A DNA stretch of 64,000 bases from Pseudomonas sp. 6D_7.1_Bac1 (GTDB lineage: Bacteria > Pseudomonadota > Gammaproteobacteria > Pseudomonadales > Pseudomonadaceae): positions 62,001 to 126,000 of the forward strand of contig NZ_JANLNW010000009.1 in the NCBI RefSeq assembly GCF_025465945.1, read 5' to 3'. Below, piece after piece: positions 48,160 through 56,808 of the stretch. The notes below the pieces were generated by a model. It was not told the DNA's origin, did not search any database, and worked only from the letters and a program-made list of their open reading frames with translations. Every line of letters starts with the position of its first letter. Within the stretch, counting starts at the first letter, position 1. Made by a program: the position numbers and the translations under genes.

Positions 48160-48756
48160 ATGTTGAAACGGCTTTTTGATATTCTGGCTTCTTTTTTCGG
48201 CCTGCTGTTGTTGTCTCCCGTTATTTTGTTTGTGGCTTTTCAAGTTCGCCGCAAGCTCGGTGGGCCCGTTTTGTTTCGCCAGGTCAGGCCAGGTCTCCAC
48301 GGCAAGCCTTTCGAGATGGTTAAGTTTCGTACGATGAGGGACGCTGTTGATTCAAAAGGCGTACCTCTTCCCGATGCTGAGCGTATGACGCCATTCGGGG
48401 CTTTTTTGCGCTCCAGTAGTTTGGATGAGCTGCCGGAGTTATGGAATGTTCTGAAGGGCGAAATGAGTCTTGTGGGACCGCGTCCGCTGCTGATGGAATA
48501 CCTTCCTCTTTATAGTCCAGAGCAATTTCGACGGCATGAAGCACGCCCAGGAGTGACAGGGTGGGCGCAAATCAATGGGCGTAATGCATTGAGCTGGAAT
48601 GAAAAGTTTAATCTGGATGTCTGGTACGTTGATAATCAGTCTCTAAAACTTGATATAAAGATCATTCTATTGACCCTCAAGAAGGTCGTCGTTCGCGAAG
48701 GAATCAGCGCCGACGGAGAGGTCACTATGTCGAAATTCACCGGTAACAAGCCATGA
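48160..48756 (+). CDS. Small monotopic initiating sugar-phosphate transferase (PglC-like)
   Basis: A 198-residue bacterial sugar transferase with a single N-terminal re-entrant/membrane helix (LFDILASFFGLLLLSPVILF), then KFRTM, SLDELPELWNVLKGEM, SLVGPRPLL with the catalytic region, and RPGVTGWAQINGRNA. Short forms like this resemble PglC, which moves a sugar-1-phosphate (diNAcBac-1-P in Campylobacter) to undecaprenyl phosphate. Followed by PglD- and PglE-like genes, supporting a bacillosamine-type substrate. 4-nt overlap (ATGA) with the next gene. Confidence 0.85.
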   Translation: MLKRLFDILASFFGLLLLSPVILFVAFQVRRKLGGPVLFRQVRPGLHGKPFEMVKFRTMRDAVDSKGVPLPDAERMTPFGAFLRSSSLDELPELWNVLKGEMSLVGPRPLLMEYLPLYSPEQFRRHEARPGVTGWAQINGRNALSWNEKFNLDVWYVDNQSLKLDIKIILLTLKKVVVREGISADGEVTMSKFTGNKP

Positions 48757-49379
48757 AACGGTTGGCCATTCTCGGGGCGGGCGGGCACGGAAAGGTGGTC
48801 GCCGATACTGCTGAATGCTGTGGATGGGAGCGTGTGGATTTTTTTGCAGACGGCTGGCCTGCGCAGACGACGAACGGCAGTTGGAGTGTTGTTGGAGACA
48901 CTTCGTTGTTGATAGAGCAGCTCTCGAACTATGACGGGGTAGTCGTTGCGATAGGGCACAATTCAATTCGTAAAGCCAAGCTTGATGAGCTTGCGCGGAT
49001 AGGGGCTCCTCTGGTTTCGTTGGTTCATCCGGCGGCCACTGTCAGTCGACGAGCATCCATTGGTCTTGGGTCGGTAGTGTTCGCAGGTGTAGTGGTGAAT
49101 GCTGACGCGGTGATAGGTCCGGGGGCGATCCTGAATACCGGGTGCAGCGTCGATCACGATTGTGTGTTGGGTGAGTGCGTCCATGTCAGCCCCGGTGCTA
49201 GACTGGCGGGCGGTGTTCGTGTCGGCAATCTGAGTTGGATTGGCATTGGTGCTAGTGTCAGGCAATTGATTCGGATCGGCGCAGGCGTCACCGTCGGCGC
49301 GGGGGCCGTTGCGGTCAGCGATGTAGAAGACTCGGTGACGGTGCTGGGTGTTCCGGCAAAGGTGTTTATCAGGACTTGA
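48753..49379 (+). CDS. Sugar O/N-acetyltransferase, PglD/NeuD-like
   Basis: A 208-residue protein: Rossmann-like N-terminus LAILGAGGHGKVVADTAE, then left-handed beta-helix hexapeptide repeats (about 95-195) with NTGCSVDHDC, where His is the likely catalytic base as in PglD. Predicted to N-acetylate the 4-amino group of a UDP-amino sugar using acetyl-CoA. Translationally coupled to the PglC-like gene. Confidence 0.85.
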   Translation: MKRLAILGAGGHGKVVADTAECCGWERVDFFADGWPAQTTNGSWSVVGDTSLLIEQLSNYDGVVVAIGHNSIRKAKLDELARIGAPLVSLVHPAATVSRRASIGLGSVVFAGVVVNADAVIGPGAILNTGCSVDHDCVLGECVHVSPGARLAGGVRVGNLSWIGIGASVRQLIRIGAGVTVGAGAVAVSDVEDSVTVLGVPAKVFIRT

Positions 49380-49472
49380 GCTGCGTCGTACAAGGCGATC
49401 ATTGCGCTTGATACGGCGTATTTGAATGGATGCTTCGCGAGATCCTCTATTTTTAATCTATGGGTACTGGCT

Positions 49473-50657
49473 GTGTTGAATACACCATTTTCTCCTTGGC
49501 CCTCTTTCACTATTGATGAGGCTGATGCGGTTCGCGATGTGATTCTCTCCAATAAAGTCAACTATTGGACTGGGCAAGAGTGTCGGGAGTTTGAAAAGGA
49601 ATTTGCTGCCTGGACAGACACAAAGCATGCAATTGCCCTGGCCAACGGAACGGTCGCTCTGGACCTCGCATTGCAGGCGCTGGGAATTGGCGCTGGTGAT
49701 GAAGTCATTGTTACTCCGCGTACCTTCCTGGCCTCTGTATCCAGTATTGTCAATGCAGGTGCTATTCCCGTATTTGCCGAAGTTGACCCGGACTCCCAGA
49801 ATTTCACTGCCGAGACCATCCGTGCGGTGCTGACTGAGCGTACTCGTGCGGTGATTTGCGTGCATCTCGCAGGATGGCCCTGCGACATGGACCCAATCAT
49901 GTCGCTGGCGGCCGAGCACGATCTGAAGGTTATTGAAGATTGTGCCCAGGCACATGGCGCGCTCTATAAAGGACGCCCGGTAGGTTCCATCGGTCATGTC
50001 GGGGCTTGGTCGTTCTGCCAGGACAAGATTATGACCACCGGCGGCGAAGGCGGCATGGTCACCACGAATGATCGAGACCTCTGGTTGAAGATGTGGTCTA
50101 TCAAGGACCATGGCAAGAGCTGGGAAGCGATCTATGAACGTGAACATGCGCCAGGCTTTCGCTGGTTGCATGAAAGTTTTGGTACTAACTGGCGAATGCT
50201 GGAAGTGCAGGCCGTCATTGGGCGTATCCAATTGCGGCGAATGCCCCAGTGGCAAGCAAGTCGGCTTGAGCACGCGGAACGCATTTGGTCATGTGCTCGC
50301 CAACTGGGCGGGCTGCGTGTTCCAGTCATTCCGGAATACTGCACTCACGCGGCCTACAAGTGTTATGTCTTTGTTGAGCCACAGCTGCTGAAAGCTGAAT
50401 GGAATCGTGATCGCATTATTTCGGAAATTACTGCCCGTGGTGTTCCGTGCTACTCCGGTTCTTGCTCCGAGGTCTACCTTGAGAAGGCCTTTGACGATAC
50501 CGGTTGGAGGCCCGAGGTTCGCTTCTCTGTGGCACAAGAGCTCGGGGAAACAAGCTTGATGTTCCTTGTGCATCCGACGCTGACACCGTCAGAAATGGAC
50601 AAGACCTGCGCGGTTCTTGGCGAAGTAATGCAATTGGCATATCAAGCACACGCTTGA
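49473..50657 (+). CDS. DegT/DnrJ/EryC1/StrS sugar aminotransferase, PglE-like by context
   Basis: A 394-residue PLP aminotransferase: NYWTGQECREFEKEF, ALANGTVALDLALQALGIG, VIEDCAQAHGA and PLP lysine in WSFCQDKIMTTGGEGGM. With WbpM (4-keto sugar) upstream in pathway and the PglD-like acetyltransferase, it is predicted to form UDP-4-amino-QuiNAc. Start GTG 49473 gives the usual PFSPWPSFT beginning; TTG 49476 is an alternative, and an earlier in-frame start at 49422 is unlikely. Confidence 0.85.
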   Translation: MLNTPFSPWPSFTIDEADAVRDVILSNKVNYWTGQECREFEKEFAAWTDTKHAIALANGTVALDLALQALGIGAGDEVIVTPRTFLASVSSIVNAGAIPVFAEVDPDSQNFTAETIRAVLTERTRAVICVHLAGWPCDMDPIMSLAAEHDLKVIEDCAQAHGALYKGRPVGSIGHVGAWSFCQDKIMTTGGEGGMVTTNDRDLWLKMWSIKDHGKSWEAIYEREHAPGFRWLHESFGTNWRMLEVQAVIGRIQLRRMPQWQASRLEHAERIWSCARQLGGLRVPVIPEYCTHAAYKCYVFVEPQLLKAEWNRDRIISEITARGVPCYSGSCSEVYLEKAFDDTGWRPEVRFSVAQELGETSLMFLVHPTLTPSEMDKTCAVLGEVMQLAYQAHA

Positions 50658-50693
50658 TCTGACGGGGCATCCTGCGGCCAAAAGTCTACTTGG

Positions 50694-50730
50694 CGTACAT
50701 TCCTGGCTGTCAGCTTTCCCGGAATGTACG
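50694..50730. repeat. Perfect 10-bp inverted repeat upstream of wbpM copy 1
   Basis: cgtacattcc/ggaatgtacg with a 17-nt loop, about 80 bp before wbpM. No T run follows. Could be a hairpin ending the aminotransferase transcript or an operator. Confidence 0.6.
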
Positions 50731-50808
50731 TCAGTCGTCAGATGTTCTGTCTGCTGCAGTGAAGTTAGCGATTTTGAGTGCAGGAGCTGTGAGGTGTTCG
50801 AAGGGTTT

Positions 50809-52803
50809 ATGGATAAGTTGCGAACCTTGTTGTTGGGGCTGCCGCGCCGTCATAAAAGGCTGATTCAGATTCTAGCGGACGTCATGTTGGTTTGGGGCGC
50901 GCTGTGGTTGGCGTTTGTCGTACGCCTGGGTTTCGACGAGGTGGTCAATCCCCTTTCCGATCATCTATGGCTTTTTTTGGCGACCCCGGTAATTTCCGTT
51001 CCTCTATTCATTCGTTTCGGCATGTACCGAGCAGTGCTGCGCTATTTCGGCAATGACGCGCTGATTGCGATTATCAAGGCGGTCAGCCTTTCGGCGCTGA
51101 TTCTCGGGGTGGTGGTGTACTGGTACAGCAACCACCAGAACGTCGTGCCGCGCTCGATCATTTTTAACTATTGGTGGTTAAGCCTGATCATGGTGGGCGG
51201 GTTGCGCCTGGCCATGCGCCAGTACTTTCTGGGCGACTGGTTTGCCGCCGCGCAGCATGTTCCTTTCACCAGTCGTGACGATGGATTGCCCCGCGTTGCC
51301 ATCTACGGTGCAGGCGCCGCCGGTAACCAGCTGGTTGCCGCCTTGCGCATGGGCCGGGTCATGCGCCCGGTAGCGTTTATCGATGATGATAAAAGCATTG
51401 TGGATCGGGTGATTTCCGGTTTGCAGGTGTACAAGCCCAAGCACATTCAACGCATGATCGAGGCCACCGGCGCTCAGGAAATCCTGCTGGCGATTCCTTC
51501 GTCCAATCGTGGGCGTCGCCGCGAGATCCTGGGTTTTCTGGAAGGTTTTCCACTGCACGTTCGCAGTGTGCCTGGTTTCATGGACCTGGCCAGTGGCCGG
51601 GTCAAGGTGGATGACATTCAGGAAGTCGACATCGCTGACCTGCTCGGCCGCGATGCGGTGCCGGCGCAGAGCGATTTGCTTGAGCATTGCATCAAGGATC
51701 AGTCGGTTCTGGTCACGGGGGCGGGCGGTTCCATCGGGTCCGAGCTGTGTCGCCAGATCCTGGCGTTGCAGCCGACCACGCTGTTGCTATTCGAGCACAG
51801 TGAATTCAATCTTTACAGCATTCTGTCGGAGCTCGAGCAGCGTATTGCCCGTGAGTCGCTATCGGTGCGGCTGTTGCCGATTCTGGGTTCCGTGCGCAAC
51901 CAGGACAAGCTGCTGGATGTGATGAAAACCTGGCACGTGGATACGGTCTATCACGCAGCGGCCTACAAGCACGTGCCGATGGTCGAACACAATATTGCCG
52001 AAGGTGTACTGAACAATGTGATTGGTACGCTGAATACCGCGCAGGCCGCGCTTCAGGCCGGCGTGGCGAACTTTGTGCTGATTTCGACCGACAAGGCTGT
52101 TCGCCCCACCAATGTCATGGGCAGTACCAAGCGGCTGGCGGAGCTGACGCTGCAGGCGTTGAGCCGCGAACTGGCGCCGGTGATGTTTGGTGACAAGACC
52201 AACGTGTCCCGGGTCAATAAAACCCGGTTCACCATGGTGCGCTTCGGCAATGTGCTCGGGTCTTCCGGTTCGGTGATTCCGCTGTTTCATAAGCAGATCA
52301 AGTCGGGCGGACCGCTGACGGTCACGCATCCGAAGATCACCCGTTACTTCATGACCATCCCCGAGGCCGCCCAGTTGGTCATTCAGGCCGGCTCGATGGG
52401 GCAGGGCGGTGATGTGTTCGTGCTGGACATGGGGGAACCGGTGAAGATTGTCGAGCTGGCCGAGAAGATGATCCACCTGTCGGGGTTGAGTGTCCGTTCG
52501 GACAAAAATCCCCACGGTGACATCGCCGTCGAATTTACCGGGCTGCGCCCCGGTGAAAAGCTCTACGAAGAGTTGCTGATCGGTGACAACGTAGCGGCCA
52601 CCCAGCACCCGATGATCATGAGCGCCAATGAAGACCACCTGCCCTGGGAAGTGCTCAAGGGCAAGCTGACGGAATTGCTGTCGGCCGTTGAGCGGGATGA
52701 TTATGCGCGGGTCCGGCAACTCCTGCGGGACACCGTCAGCGGTTACGCCCCGGATGGTGAGATCGTCGATTTGATCTACCGTCAGCGTCGACTGGAGTTG
52801 TGA
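50809..52803 (+). CDS. wbpM: WbpM-type UDP-GlcNAc 4,6-dehydratase, copy 1
   Basis: A 664-residue inner-membrane enzyme: four TM helices in residues about 20-130, a CoA-binding-like Rossmann domain (RVAIYGAGAAGNQLVAALR) and the catalytic SDR domain from about 285 (VTGAGGSIGSELCRQI). The active region STDKAVRPTNVMGSTKR has Met in place of Tyr, the SMK triad known for WbpM. Makes UDP-4-keto-6-deoxy-GlcNAc, substrate for the PglE-like aminotransferase. ATG 50809 matches the start and length (665) of P. aeruginosa WbpM; GTG 50794 with agga upstream would add five residues. Residues beyond about 80 are almost identical to the second copy. Confidence 0.94.
   Translation: MDKLRTLLLGLPRRHKRLIQILADVMLVWGALWLAFVVRLGFDEVVNPLSDHLWLFLATPVISVPLFIRFGMYRAVLRYFGNDALIAIIKAVSLSALILGVVVYWYSNHQNVVPRSIIFNYWWLSLIMVGGLRLAMRQYFLGDWFAAAQHVPFTSRDDGLPRVAIYGAGAAGNQLVAALRMGRVMRPVAFIDDDKSIVDRVISGLQVYKPKHIQRMIEATGAQEILLAIPSSNRGRRREILGFLEGFPLHVRSVPGFMDLASGRVKVDDIQEVDIADLLGRDAVPAQSDLLEHCIKDQSVLVTGAGGSIGSELCRQILALQPTTLLLFEHSEFNLYSILSELEQRIARESLSVRLLPILGSVRNQDKLLDVMKTWHVDTVYHAAAYKHVPMVEHNIAEGVLNNVIGTLNTAQAALQAGVANFVLISTDKAVRPTNVMGSTKRLAELTLQALSRELAPVMFGDKTNVSRVNKTRFTMVRFGNVLGSSGSVIPLFHKQIKSGGPLTVTHPKITRYFMTIPEAAQLVIQAGSMGQGGDVFVLDMGEPVKIVELAEKMIHLSGLSVRSDKNPHGDIAVEFTGLRPGEKLYEELLIGDNVAATQHPMIMSANEDHLPWEVLKGKLTELLSAVERDDYARVRQLLRDTVSGYAPDGEIVDLIYRQRRLEL
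51058..52790 (+). repeat. Near-identical direct repeat, copy 1 (within wbpM)
   Basis: Matches 54384-56116 at a constant offset of 3326 bp without indels; I see only scattered single-base changes. Upstream of 51038 the two genes differ at many positions, giving a sharp boundary. Confidence 0.92.
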
Positions 52804-52863
52804 CGGCGCGATAGCTGCTGTACCGAGGCGCTACGCCAGGTTAGGCAGGGGTGGTGATAAATG

Positions 52864-52915
52864 AGGCCGAGAATGTAGTCTTGTCGATGGATGAGCGTGC
52901 ATTTCGGCCTTTTTT
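52864..52915 (+). terminator. Intrinsic terminator after wbpM copy 1
   Basis: aggccga paired with tcggcct (extended by aatg/catt across a bulge), loop about 30 nt, followed by a run of six T. It separates wbpM copy 1 from wbpL. Confidence 0.75.
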
Positions 52916-53055
52916 CGTCATATTGAATACGATGATTCATCCTTTGATTGCCGGAAAACTGTATTGCTGGTAAAGGCTTATAGAGTTCAAACGCTTAAGT
53001 CACAGGTGACTGAGGCTTTCTATTCTCGTTTATCGTTCATGGATGCCTTTGCTCG

Positions 53056-54081
53056 ATGAGTCTCTGGTTGTCGTTGCCAGTTGTAATCGGTATTTCCCTG
53101 GTCTTGACCGGCGCCCTGCGTCGTTATGCTCTGCGCGGCAGTCTGATGGACATCCCGAATGCTCGCAGCTCGCATTCGAGGCCTACCCCTCGCAGTGGTG
53201 GCGTAGCCATTGTTCTGAGTTTTCTTGCAGTATTGCCCGTTCTTGGCTGGTTTGGCGTTGTGAGCTGGGAGCTGGTCTGGGCTTTGCTGGGAGCAGGTGG
53301 CGGTATCGCGATAATAGGTTTTGTCGATGACCATAGTCACATAGCTGTCCGCTGGCGCTTGCTCGGGCATTTTGCAGGCGCTGTCTGGGTACTCTGCTGG
53401 TTCAATGGGATGCCGCCACTGAATATATTCGGTATTTCACTGAACCTGGGGTGGTTGGGGAACGTATTAGCAGCGATCTACTTGGTGTGGATGCTGAACT
53501 TGTACAACTTCATGGACGGAATTGACGGGATTGCCGGTATCGAAGCTGTGTCGGTTTGCCTTGGCGCTTGCCTGATTTACTGGGTTTCCGGAAACGAGTC
53601 TTTAATATGGGCTCCGCTGCTGCTGGCGATGTCAGTTTTGGGCTTCCTGTACTGGAATTTTCCGCCTGCGCGGATTTTCATGGGCGATGCAGGAAGTGGT
53701 TTTCTGGGCATGGTATTAGGCGTATTTTCGCTCCAGGCGGCTTGGCACAGCACGAGTCTGTTATGGGTGTGGTTGATTCTGATCGGGGTTTTCGTCGTGG
53801 ATGCGACGTTTACGTTGATAAGGCGATTTTTGCAAGGTGCGAGGATCTATGAAGCGCACCGTAGTCATGCGTACCAGTGCGCATCACGTCAATTAGGTAC
53901 GCATTCGATCGTTACATTGGCAGTGTTGGCGATTAATGTCTTTTGGTTATTACCGATTGCTTTGTCTGTTGAATTGCTGGGGCTAGATGGTTTGATCGGC
54001 TTGGTTATCGCGTATGTTCCCTTGGTGATTTTAGCGATGAAGTTTCGTGCTGGAGAGCTGGAGAGTCACGTACGAATTTAA
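53056..54081 (+). CDS. wbpL: WbpL/WecA-family polyprenyl-phosphate sugar-1-phosphate transferase
   Basis: A 341-residue polytopic protein with about ten TM helices of the PNPT superfamily. GFVDDHSHI, the catalytic NLYNFMDGIDGIAG, RIFMGDAGSGFLG and the last loop AHRSHAYQ are diagnostic. WbpL in P. aeruginosa starts both O-antigen types by placing FucNAc- or GlcNAc-1-P on undecaprenyl phosphate. ATG 53056. It lies in its own unit after a terminator and upstream of the second wbpM, so the locus has two kinds of initiating transferase. Confidence 0.92.
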   Translation: MSLWLSLPVVIGISLVLTGALRRYALRGSLMDIPNARSSHSRPTPRSGGVAIVLSFLAVLPVLGWFGVVSWELVWALLGAGGGIAIIGFVDDHSHIAVRWRLLGHFAGAVWVLCWFNGMPPLNIFGISLNLGWLGNVLAAIYLVWMLNLYNFMDGIDGIAGIEAVSVCLGACLIYWVSGNESLIWAPLLLAMSVLGFLYWNFPPARIFMGDAGSGFLGMVLGVFSLQAAWHSTSLLWVWLILIGVFVVDATFTLIRRFLQGARIYEAHRSHAYQCASRQLGTHSIVTLAVLAINVFWLLPIALSVELLGLDGLIGLVIAYVPLVILAMKFRAGELESHVRI

Positions 54082-54134
54082 TATGTATCAAGGCGATTTT
54101 GTTCTGTAGATGACAAGAGGTGAGCGACGGGATT

Positions 54135-56129
54135 ATGGATCAGATACGAGCATACTTGTTAAGCCTCCCACGTCGACGCAAGCGCATTTTGCAAGTCATC
54201 ACAGACTTCTTGCTGGTTTGGCTCGCCTTGTGGATGGCATTCGTCGTCCGCCTGGGCATCGACGAAATGAGTAATCCGTTTACCCAGCATTTTTGGTTGT
54301 TTATAGCCGCCCCGGTTATTGCTATCCCTCTTTTTATCCGTTTCGGCATGTACCGGGCGGTGATGCGCTACTTCGGCAATGATGCGCTGATTGCGATTAT
54401 CAAGGCGGTCAGCCTTTCGGCGCTGATTCTCGGGGTGGTGGTGTACTGGTACAGCAACCACCAGAACGTCGTGCCGCGCTCGATCATTTTTAACTATTGG
54501 TGGTTAAGCTTGATCATGGTGGGCGGGTTGCGCCTGGCCATGCGCCAGTACTTTCTGGGTGACTGGTTTTCCGCCGCGCAGCATGTTCCTTTCACCAGTC
54601 GTGACGATGGATTGCCCCGTGTTGCCATCTACGGTGCAGGCGCCGCCGGTAACCAGCTGGTTGCCGCCTTGCGCATGGGCCGGGTCATGCGCCCGGTAGC
54701 GTTTATCGATGATGACAAGAGCATTGCCGAACGGGTGATTTCCGGTTTGCAGGTGTACAAGCCCAAGCACATTCAACGCATGATCGAGGCCACCGGCGCT
54801 CAGGAAATCCTGCTGGCGATTCCTTCGGCCAATCGTGGGCGTCGCCGCGAGATCCTGGGCTTTCTGGAAGGTTTTCCACTGCACGTTCGCAGTGTGCCTG
54901 GTTTCATGGACCTGGCCAGTGGCCGGGTCAAGGTGGACGACATTCAGGAAGTCGACATCGCTGACCTGCTCGGCCGCGATGCGGTGCCGGCGCAGAGCGA
55001 TTTGCTTGAGCATTGCATCAAGGATCAGTCGGTTCTGGTCACGGGGGCGGGCGGTTCCATCGGGTCCGAGCTGTGTCGCCAGATCCTGGCGTTGCAGCCG
55101 ACCACGCTGTTGCTGTTCGAGCACAGTGAATTCAATCTTTACAGCATTCTGTCGGAGCTCGAGCAGCGTATTGCCCGTGAGTCGCTATCGGTGCGGCTGT
55201 TGCCGATTCTGGGTTCCGTGCGCAACCAGGACAAGCTGCTGGATGTGATGAAAACCTGGCACGTGGATACGGTCTATCACGCAGCGGCCTACAAGCACGT
55301 GCCGATGGTCGAACACAATATTGCCGAAGGTGTACTGAACAATGTGATTGGTACGCTGAATACCGCGCAGGCCGCGCTTCAGGCCGGCGTGGCGAACTTT
55401 GTGCTGATTTCGACCGACAAGGCTGTTCGCCCCACCAATGTCATGGGCAGTACCAAGCGGCTGGCGGAGCTGACGTTGCAGGCGTTGAGCCGCGAACTGG
55501 CGCCGGTGATGTTTGGTGACAAGACCAACGTGTCCCGGGTCAATAAAACCCGGTTCACCATGGTGCGCTTCGGCAATGTGCTCGGGTCTTCCGGTTCGGT
55601 GATTCCGCTGTTCCATAAGCAGATCAAGTCGGGCGGACCGCTGACGGTCACGCATCCGAAGATCACCCGATACTTCATGACCATCCCCGAGGCCGCCCAG
55701 CTGGTCATTCAGGCCGGCTCGATGGGGCAGGGCGGTGATGTGTTCGTGCTGGACATGGGGGAGCCGGTGAAGATTGTCGAGCTGGCCGAGAAGATGATCC
55801 ACCTGTCGGGGTTGAGTGTCCGTTCGGACAAAAATCCCCACGGTGACATCGCCGTCGAATTTACCGGGCTGCGCCCCGGTGAAAAGCTCTACGAAGAGTT
55901 GCTGATCGGTGACAACGTAGCGGCCACCCAGCACCCGATGATTATGAGCGCCAATGAAGACCACCTGCCCTGGGAAGTGCTCAAGGGCAAGCTGACGGAA
56001 TTGCTGTCGGCCGTTGAGCGGGATGATTATGCGCGGGTCCGGCAACTCCTGCGGGACACCGTCAGCGGTTACGCTCCGGATGGTGAGATCGTCGACTGGA
56101 TCTACCAGCAGCGTCGTCTCGAGCCCTGA
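54135..56129 (+). CDS. wbpM: WbpM-type UDP-GlcNAc 4,6-dehydratase, copy 2
   Basis: A 664-residue WbpM with the same domains and SMK active site as copy 1. By my reading only about seven residues differ after residue 80 (for example DWFS versus DWFA, SIAER versus SIVDR, DWIYQQ versus DLIYRQ), while the first 80 residues, covering the first TM helices, differ at roughly a quarter of positions. This is the copy next to comEA, the usual place of wbpM in pseudomonads, and its DWIY end is also the P. aeruginosa form. ATG 54135 is chosen by homology; GTG 54120 is possible. Confidence 0.94.
   Translation: MDQIRAYLLSLPRRRKRILQVITDFLLVWLALWMAFVVRLGIDEMSNPFTQHFWLFIAAPVIAIPLFIRFGMYRAVMRYFGNDALIAIIKAVSLSALILGVVVYWYSNHQNVVPRSIIFNYWWLSLIMVGGLRLAMRQYFLGDWFSAAQHVPFTSRDDGLPRVAIYGAGAAGNQLVAALRMGRVMRPVAFIDDDKSIAERVISGLQVYKPKHIQRMIEATGAQEILLAIPSANRGRRREILGFLEGFPLHVRSVPGFMDLASGRVKVDDIQEVDIADLLGRDAVPAQSDLLEHCIKDQSVLVTGAGGSIGSELCRQILALQPTTLLLFEHSEFNLYSILSELEQRIARESLSVRLLPILGSVRNQDKLLDVMKTWHVDTVYHAAAYKHVPMVEHNIAEGVLNNVIGTLNTAQAALQAGVANFVLISTDKAVRPTNVMGSTKRLAELTLQALSRELAPVMFGDKTNVSRVNKTRFTMVRFGNVLGSSGSVIPLFHKQIKSGGPLTVTHPKITRYFMTIPEAAQLVIQAGSMGQGGDVFVLDMGEPVKIVELAEKMIHLSGLSVRSDKNPHGDIAVEFTGLRPGEKLYEELLIGDNVAATQHPMIMSANEDHLPWEVLKGKLTELLSAVERDDYARVRQLLRDTVSGYAPDGEIVDWIYQQRRLEP
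54384..56116 (+). repeat. Near-identical direct repeat, copy 2 (within wbpM)
   Basis: Partner of 51058-52790 (offset 3326 bp). Recombination between the copies would remove wbpL and leave one hybrid wbpM. Confidence 0.92.
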
Positions 56130-56190
56130 TTGTTACACACCCTGTAACCGATACATTTTTGACAGGTTCATATCATGACCTAGGTTTGGG

Positions 56191-56218
56191 AGGCAGCTTC
56201 GGAAAAGCTGCTTCTTTC
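56191..56218 (+). terminator. Candidate terminator after wbpM copy 2
   Basis: Stem gcagctt/aagctgc with a 5-nt loop followed by ttcttt, about 60 nt after the stop. T run is interrupted. Confidence 0.6.
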
Positions 56219-56243
56219 ATATCGATGTCATGGAGCGTCACTA

Positions 56244-56579
56244 ATGCGTACAGGCTATTTCTACTCCCTGGTTTTTGCCCTGCTGACCAGCGCCTCTATT
56301 GCTGCTATCGCTGCGCCGGCGGCCAAACCCGAGGCTGTAACTGCGCCATTGTCGTTGCAGGTTGCACCGTCCGGGGAGGTTGCAAAAATCGATCTCAATG
56401 CAGCGGATGCAACGACACTACAGCGTGAACTCATCGGGGTAGGTGAGGCCAAGGCTAAGGCGATTGTTACGTATCGCGAGAGTAATGGGCCATTTGCGTC
56501 GGTGGATGATTTGTTGGAGGTCAAGGGCATCGGCAAGGCGATTCTGGACAAGAACCGCGACAGGCTCCAAGTGAACTGA
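56244..56579 (+). CDS. comEA: ComEA-like helix-hairpin-helix DNA-binding protein
   Basis: A 111-residue protein with a signal peptide (MRTGYFYSLVFALLTSASIAAIA then APAAKPE) and a C-terminal double HhH domain: KIDLNAADATTLQRELIGVG, GEAKAKAIVTYRE and LLEVKGIGKAILDKNRD. ComEA proteins bind DNA in the periplasm during uptake; this gene is a fixed neighbour of wbpM in Pseudomonas and no other competence gene is close. ggag precedes ATG 56244. Confidence 0.88.
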   Translation: MRTGYFYSLVFALLTSASIAAIAAPAAKPEAVTAPLSLQVAPSGEVAKIDLNAADATTLQRELIGVGEAKAKAIVTYRESNGPFASVDDLLEVKGIGKAILDKNRDRLQVN

Positions 56580-56599
56580 TTCGTAGAAGCTAGCGCCAG

Positions 56600-56631
56600 A
56601 AGGCCGGTCATTGACATTGACCGGCCTTTTT
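56600..56631 (+). terminator. Intrinsic terminator after comEA
   Basis: Perfect 11-bp stem aaggccggtca/tgaccggcctt with a 7-nt loop and T run, 20 nt after the comEA stop. Confidence 0.92.
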
Positions 56632-56728
56632 CATTTCCGGCGATCGAGCCTTTCGAGAAGGGCGAAACCATTGCGCCTTTGGTCCGGAAATAAAAATTAC
56701 GGATGTCATATTTTGTTTGGATTATGCC

Positions 56729-56754
56729 TATAATAAAACCGTCGCCTGTACAGG
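56729..56754 (+). promoter_or_regulatory. Candidate promoter -10 and palindromic operator for SDR gene
   Basis: tataat at 56729-56734 followed by the perfect palindrome cctgtacagg at 56745-56754, i.e. near the expected transcription start, 55 bp before the SDR gene. A TetR repressor gene is convergent downstream, so this may be its operator; no -35 consensus is seen. Confidence 0.35.
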
Positions 56755-56808
56755 TACCCACCGCCAGGGGCATTCAATATCCCTCAGGCATCCCCCAGGA
56801 GTGCAGCT

